A stretch of 8,487 bases of DNA from Paracoccaceae bacterium (GTDB taxonomy: Bacteria; Pseudomonadota; Alphaproteobacteria; Rhodobacterales; Rhodobacteraceae): contig JAESRD010000144.1 of NCBI GenBank assembly GCA_016764835.1, positions 1 through 8,487 of the forward strand. The letters are read 5' to 3'. This document shows, piece after piece, positions 6,932-8,487 of this stretch; position 1 is the stretch's first letter; every line of letters starts with the position of its first letter. Below the pieces are notes generated by a model. That model made no database searches. It was not told where the DNA came from and was given only the letters and a program-made list of their open reading frames with translations. A program made the translations under genes and the position numbers.

Positions 6932-7645
6932 ATGAGTGACCAACATATCGCCTCAGCTTACGACCGTGAACTTGAAGCGCTTCAGGCGCTGATCATCAAA
7001 ATGGGCGGGCTTGTCGAAGAGGCAATTCTTGATGGCGCGCGCGCGTTGCAACGGCGCGACAAAGAGCTGGCCGAGCAAGTGCGCAAACGCGACAAAGCGA
7101 TTGATGCGCTTGAGGTGCGGGTCAATGAAGAGGCGGCGCAGCTGATTGCTTTGCGCGCGCCAGTGTCGAAAGACCTGCGCATTATCCTGTCAGTATTACG
7201 ACTGGCCGGCAACCTTGAGCGGCTGGGCGATTATGCCAAAAATATTGCCAAACGCACAAGCGTTTTGGTTGAAATGCCAAGCATGAGCGGCTCTGACGTG
7301 ACCCTGCGGCGCATGGCCCGTGACGTGCAGAGCATGCTCAAAGACACGCTCGATGCCTTCATTCAGCGCGACGAAAAACTTGCCGCCGAAATCATCTTGC
7401 GTGACCAAGATGTTGACCAAATGTACAATTCTCTATTTCGCGAATATCTGACATTCATGATGGAAGATCAGCGCAATATCACCGCCTGTATGCACCTGCA
7501 TTTCATCGCCAAAAACATTGAGCGGATGGGGGATCTTGTGACCAATATGTCAGAACAGATCATCTATCTGACCACTGGTTCGATGCCCGAAGAAGAGCGG
7601 CCAAAAAGCGATGTGACCGCCTACATGACTTCGCCGGAGGCCTAG
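6932..7645 (+). CDS. phoU: Phosphate signalling protein PhoU
   Basis: PhoU is a cytoplasmic, all-helical protein that represses the Pho response when phosphate is sufficient, by linking PstB to PhoR. The 237-residue product shows the two PhoU repeats, each a three-helix bundle. Each repeat carries the metal-binding ExxxD motif: LERLGDYAKNI (Glu96, Asp100) and IERMGDLVTNM (Glu197, Asp201). The LRIILSVLRLAGNLERLGD stretch is very typical. The last about 20 residues are polar and probably flexible. ATG 6932 is supported by AGGAG at 6921-6925, which overlaps the pstB stop. The longer open frame from 6845 runs inside pstB and is not the real start. Because PhoR here lacks a membrane sensor region, PhoU (with PstB) is the likely route of the phosphate signal. 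phoB starts one base after its stop. Confidence 0.96.
   Translation: MSDQHIASAYDRELEALQALIIKMGGLVEEAILDGARALQRRDKELAEQVRKRDKAIDALEVRVNEEAAQLIALRAPVSKDLRIILSVLRLAGNLERLGDYAKNIAKRTSVLVEMPSMSGSDVTLRRMARDVQSMLKDTLDAFIQRDEKLAAEIILRDQDVDQMYNSLFREYLTFMMEDQRNITACMHLHFIAKNIERMGDLVTNMSEQIIYLTTGSMPEEERPKSDVTAYMTSPEA
7636..7640 (+). promoter_or_regulatory. Shine-Dalgarno fixing the GTG start of phoB
   Basis: GGAGG lies inside the last codons of phoU, six bases before GTG 7647. This supports the GTG start and suggests that phoB translation is coupled to phoU. Confidence 0.7.
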
Positions 7646-7646
7646 G

Positions 7647-8339
7647 GTGAAACACCAAACTCAGCCACATGTGCTCGTGGTCGAAGACGAGCCAGCGCAA
7701 TGCGAAGTGCTGCGTTATAACCTTGAAGCCGAGGGCTACCGGGTCAGCGTGGCTGAAACCGGCGACGAGGCTTTGCTGATGGTCCATGAAGACAGGCCCG
7801 ACGTTATTGTGCTTGATTGGATGCTGCCTTCGGTTTCGGGCATTGAGATTTGTCGCCAGATTAAGGCCCGCAAAGACACGCGTGATATTGCGATCATCAT
7901 GCTCTCGGCCCGGTCGCAAGAAGATGACAAAGTCCGCGGGCTTGAGACCGGGGCTGACGACTATGTTGTCAAACCTTACGCAGTGGCTGAGTTGATGGCG
8001 CGGCTGCGTACACAGCTGCGCCGGGTGCGGCCATCCTCTGTTGGGCAGGAGCTATCATACCAAGATATAATACTAAATTCGGAGACTCATCGGGTTAAGC
8101 GAGGCGATGAATTGCTCAAGCTTGGGCCAACTGAGTTCCGGCTTTTGTCAACATTGATGGAAAAGCCTGGCCGGGTTTGGAGCCGTGAGCAGTTGCTTGA
8201 TCGGGTATGGGGTCGCGATATTTATGTCGATACCCGCACTGTTGATGTGCATGTTGGACGGCTGCGCAAAGTGCTGACCAAGCATGGCGGCGCTGACCCT
8301 GTGCGCACGGTGCGCGGCGCGGGCTATGCGCTCGGTTAG
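7647..8339 (+). CDS. phoB: Phosphate-regulon response regulator PhoB (OmpR/PhoB family)
   Basis: PhoB, once phosphorylated by PhoR, binds Pho boxes and activates phosphate-starvation genes. The 230-residue protein has the usual two domains. The receiver domain (about 7-123) has the acidic pair Glu13/Asp14, phospho-acceptor Asp57 in VIVLDWMLP, Ser87 in IMLSARS at the switch Ser/Thr position, and Lys109 in YVVKPY. The winged-helix DNA-binding domain (about 136-229) has LGPTEFRLLSTLMEKPGRVWSREQLL and the recognition helix DTRTVDVHVGRLRKVL, almost the same as in E. coli PhoB, so similar Pho box recognition is expected. That agrees with the TGTCACA-type repeats before pstS. The start is GTG at 7647, one base after the phoU stop, with GGAGG at ideal spacing. 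It is the last gene of the operon in view. I see no clear terminator immediately after it. Confidence 0.96.
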   Translation: MKHQTQPHVLVVEDEPAQCEVLRYNLEAEGYRVSVAETGDEALLMVHEDRPDVIVLDWMLPSVSGIEICRQIKARKDTRDIAIIMLSARSQEDDKVRGLETGADDYVVKPYAVAELMARLRTQLRRVRPSSVGQELSYQDIILNSETHRVKRGDELLKLGPTEFRLLSTLMEKPGRVWSREQLLDRVWGRDIYVDTRTVDVHVGRLRKVLTKHGGADPVRTVRGAGYALG

Positions 8340-8487
8340 GCCGGTGTGACTCGTTGTTTGATCCCAAAGCTTGATGGTCCAATCTATTCGTTGGAATAGA
8401 AGGAAGCACTATGGGACAAATACGTCTCGGTTGCGCCACGTACTGTTACCCGGCAGGGCATTCAAAGAATGCCTGAGAGGGCACGCA
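8340..8487 (+). other. Downstream non-coding stretch with consecutive hairpins, reaching the window edge
   Basis: No convincing gene is seen here. TCTATTC (8383-8389) and GAATAGA (8394-8400) form a perfect 7-bp stem with loop GTTG. GGGAC (8413-8417) can pair with GTCTC (8424-8428) with one G-U. GGCATTC (8457-8463) and GAATGCC (8467-8473) form a perfect 7-bp stem with a 3-base loop, extendable with one bulged G. AGGAAG (8401-8406) precedes ATG 8411, which opens a frame of only 21 codons ending at TGA 8474-8476. It may be the structured leader of a gene beyond the edge, a small RNA, or a chance result. I could not match it to a known riboswitch or RNA family. Confidence 0.35.

Noticed and set aside
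6004..6933. Long 309-codon frame on the - strand opposite pstB
   Set aside because: It covers the complete pstB gene in antisense and its product matches no family I know. It is a shadow caused by codon bias.
8467..8487. TGAGA and CACGCA strings near the right edge resembling parts of TPP or cyclic-di-GMP riboswitches
   Set aside because: Only very short strings match. The required conserved core elements are absent or beyond the window.

Overview
The window holds one complete phosphate-starvation locus of an alphaproteobacterium, in the order phoR, pstS, pstC, pstA, pstB, phoU, phoB, all on the + strand. It is flanked on the left by the end of a PLP-dependent Cys/Met-metabolism enzyme and by a small, divergently oriented gene of unknown function. 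Three things suggest a marine Rhodobacterales (Roseobacter-like) or closely related lineage. PhoR has no membrane segment and begins directly with a PAS domain. PstC and PstA carry long extra domains inserted before the permease core. The small neighbour protein resembles uncharacterised proteins I associate with that group. GC content is moderate to high by eye. The lineage is inferred from family resemblance; no search was run.

Layout. Positions 1-285 are the 3' end of the PLP enzyme gene. Positions 401-838 (- strand) hold an uncharacterised gene of 145 codons with a probable TTG start, convergent with the PLP gene and divergent from phoR. phoR (954-2027) is followed by a 192-base regulatory gap containing a three-unit Pho box in exact 11-bp register, a GC-rich leader hairpin and a strong Shine-Dalgarno for pstS (2220-3248). 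A perfect 11-bp hairpin followed by a T-rich stretch lies between pstS and pstC. pstC (3315-4787), pstA (4784-6109), pstB (6124-6921), phoU (6932-7645) and phoB (7647-8339) are then tightly packed, with junctions from a 4-base overlap to a 14-base gap. The last 148 bases hold no convincing gene but have several short hairpins running to the window edge.

How the genes work together. PstS binds phosphate in the periplasm. PstC and PstA form the membrane channel, and PstB powers import with ATP. PhoU links the transporter state to PhoR, the histidine kinase, which phosphorylates PhoB. PhoB is expected to bind the Pho box before pstS and so drive the transporter, phoU and its own gene. phoR lies upstream of that Pho box, so it is probably outside the autoregulatory loop. 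The hairpin after pstS would let the binding protein be made in excess over the membrane components.

The core is a well-known system. The less described parts are the orphan gene beside phoR, the structured right edge, and small-scale features such as an 18-bp duplication inside the PhoR ATPase domain.
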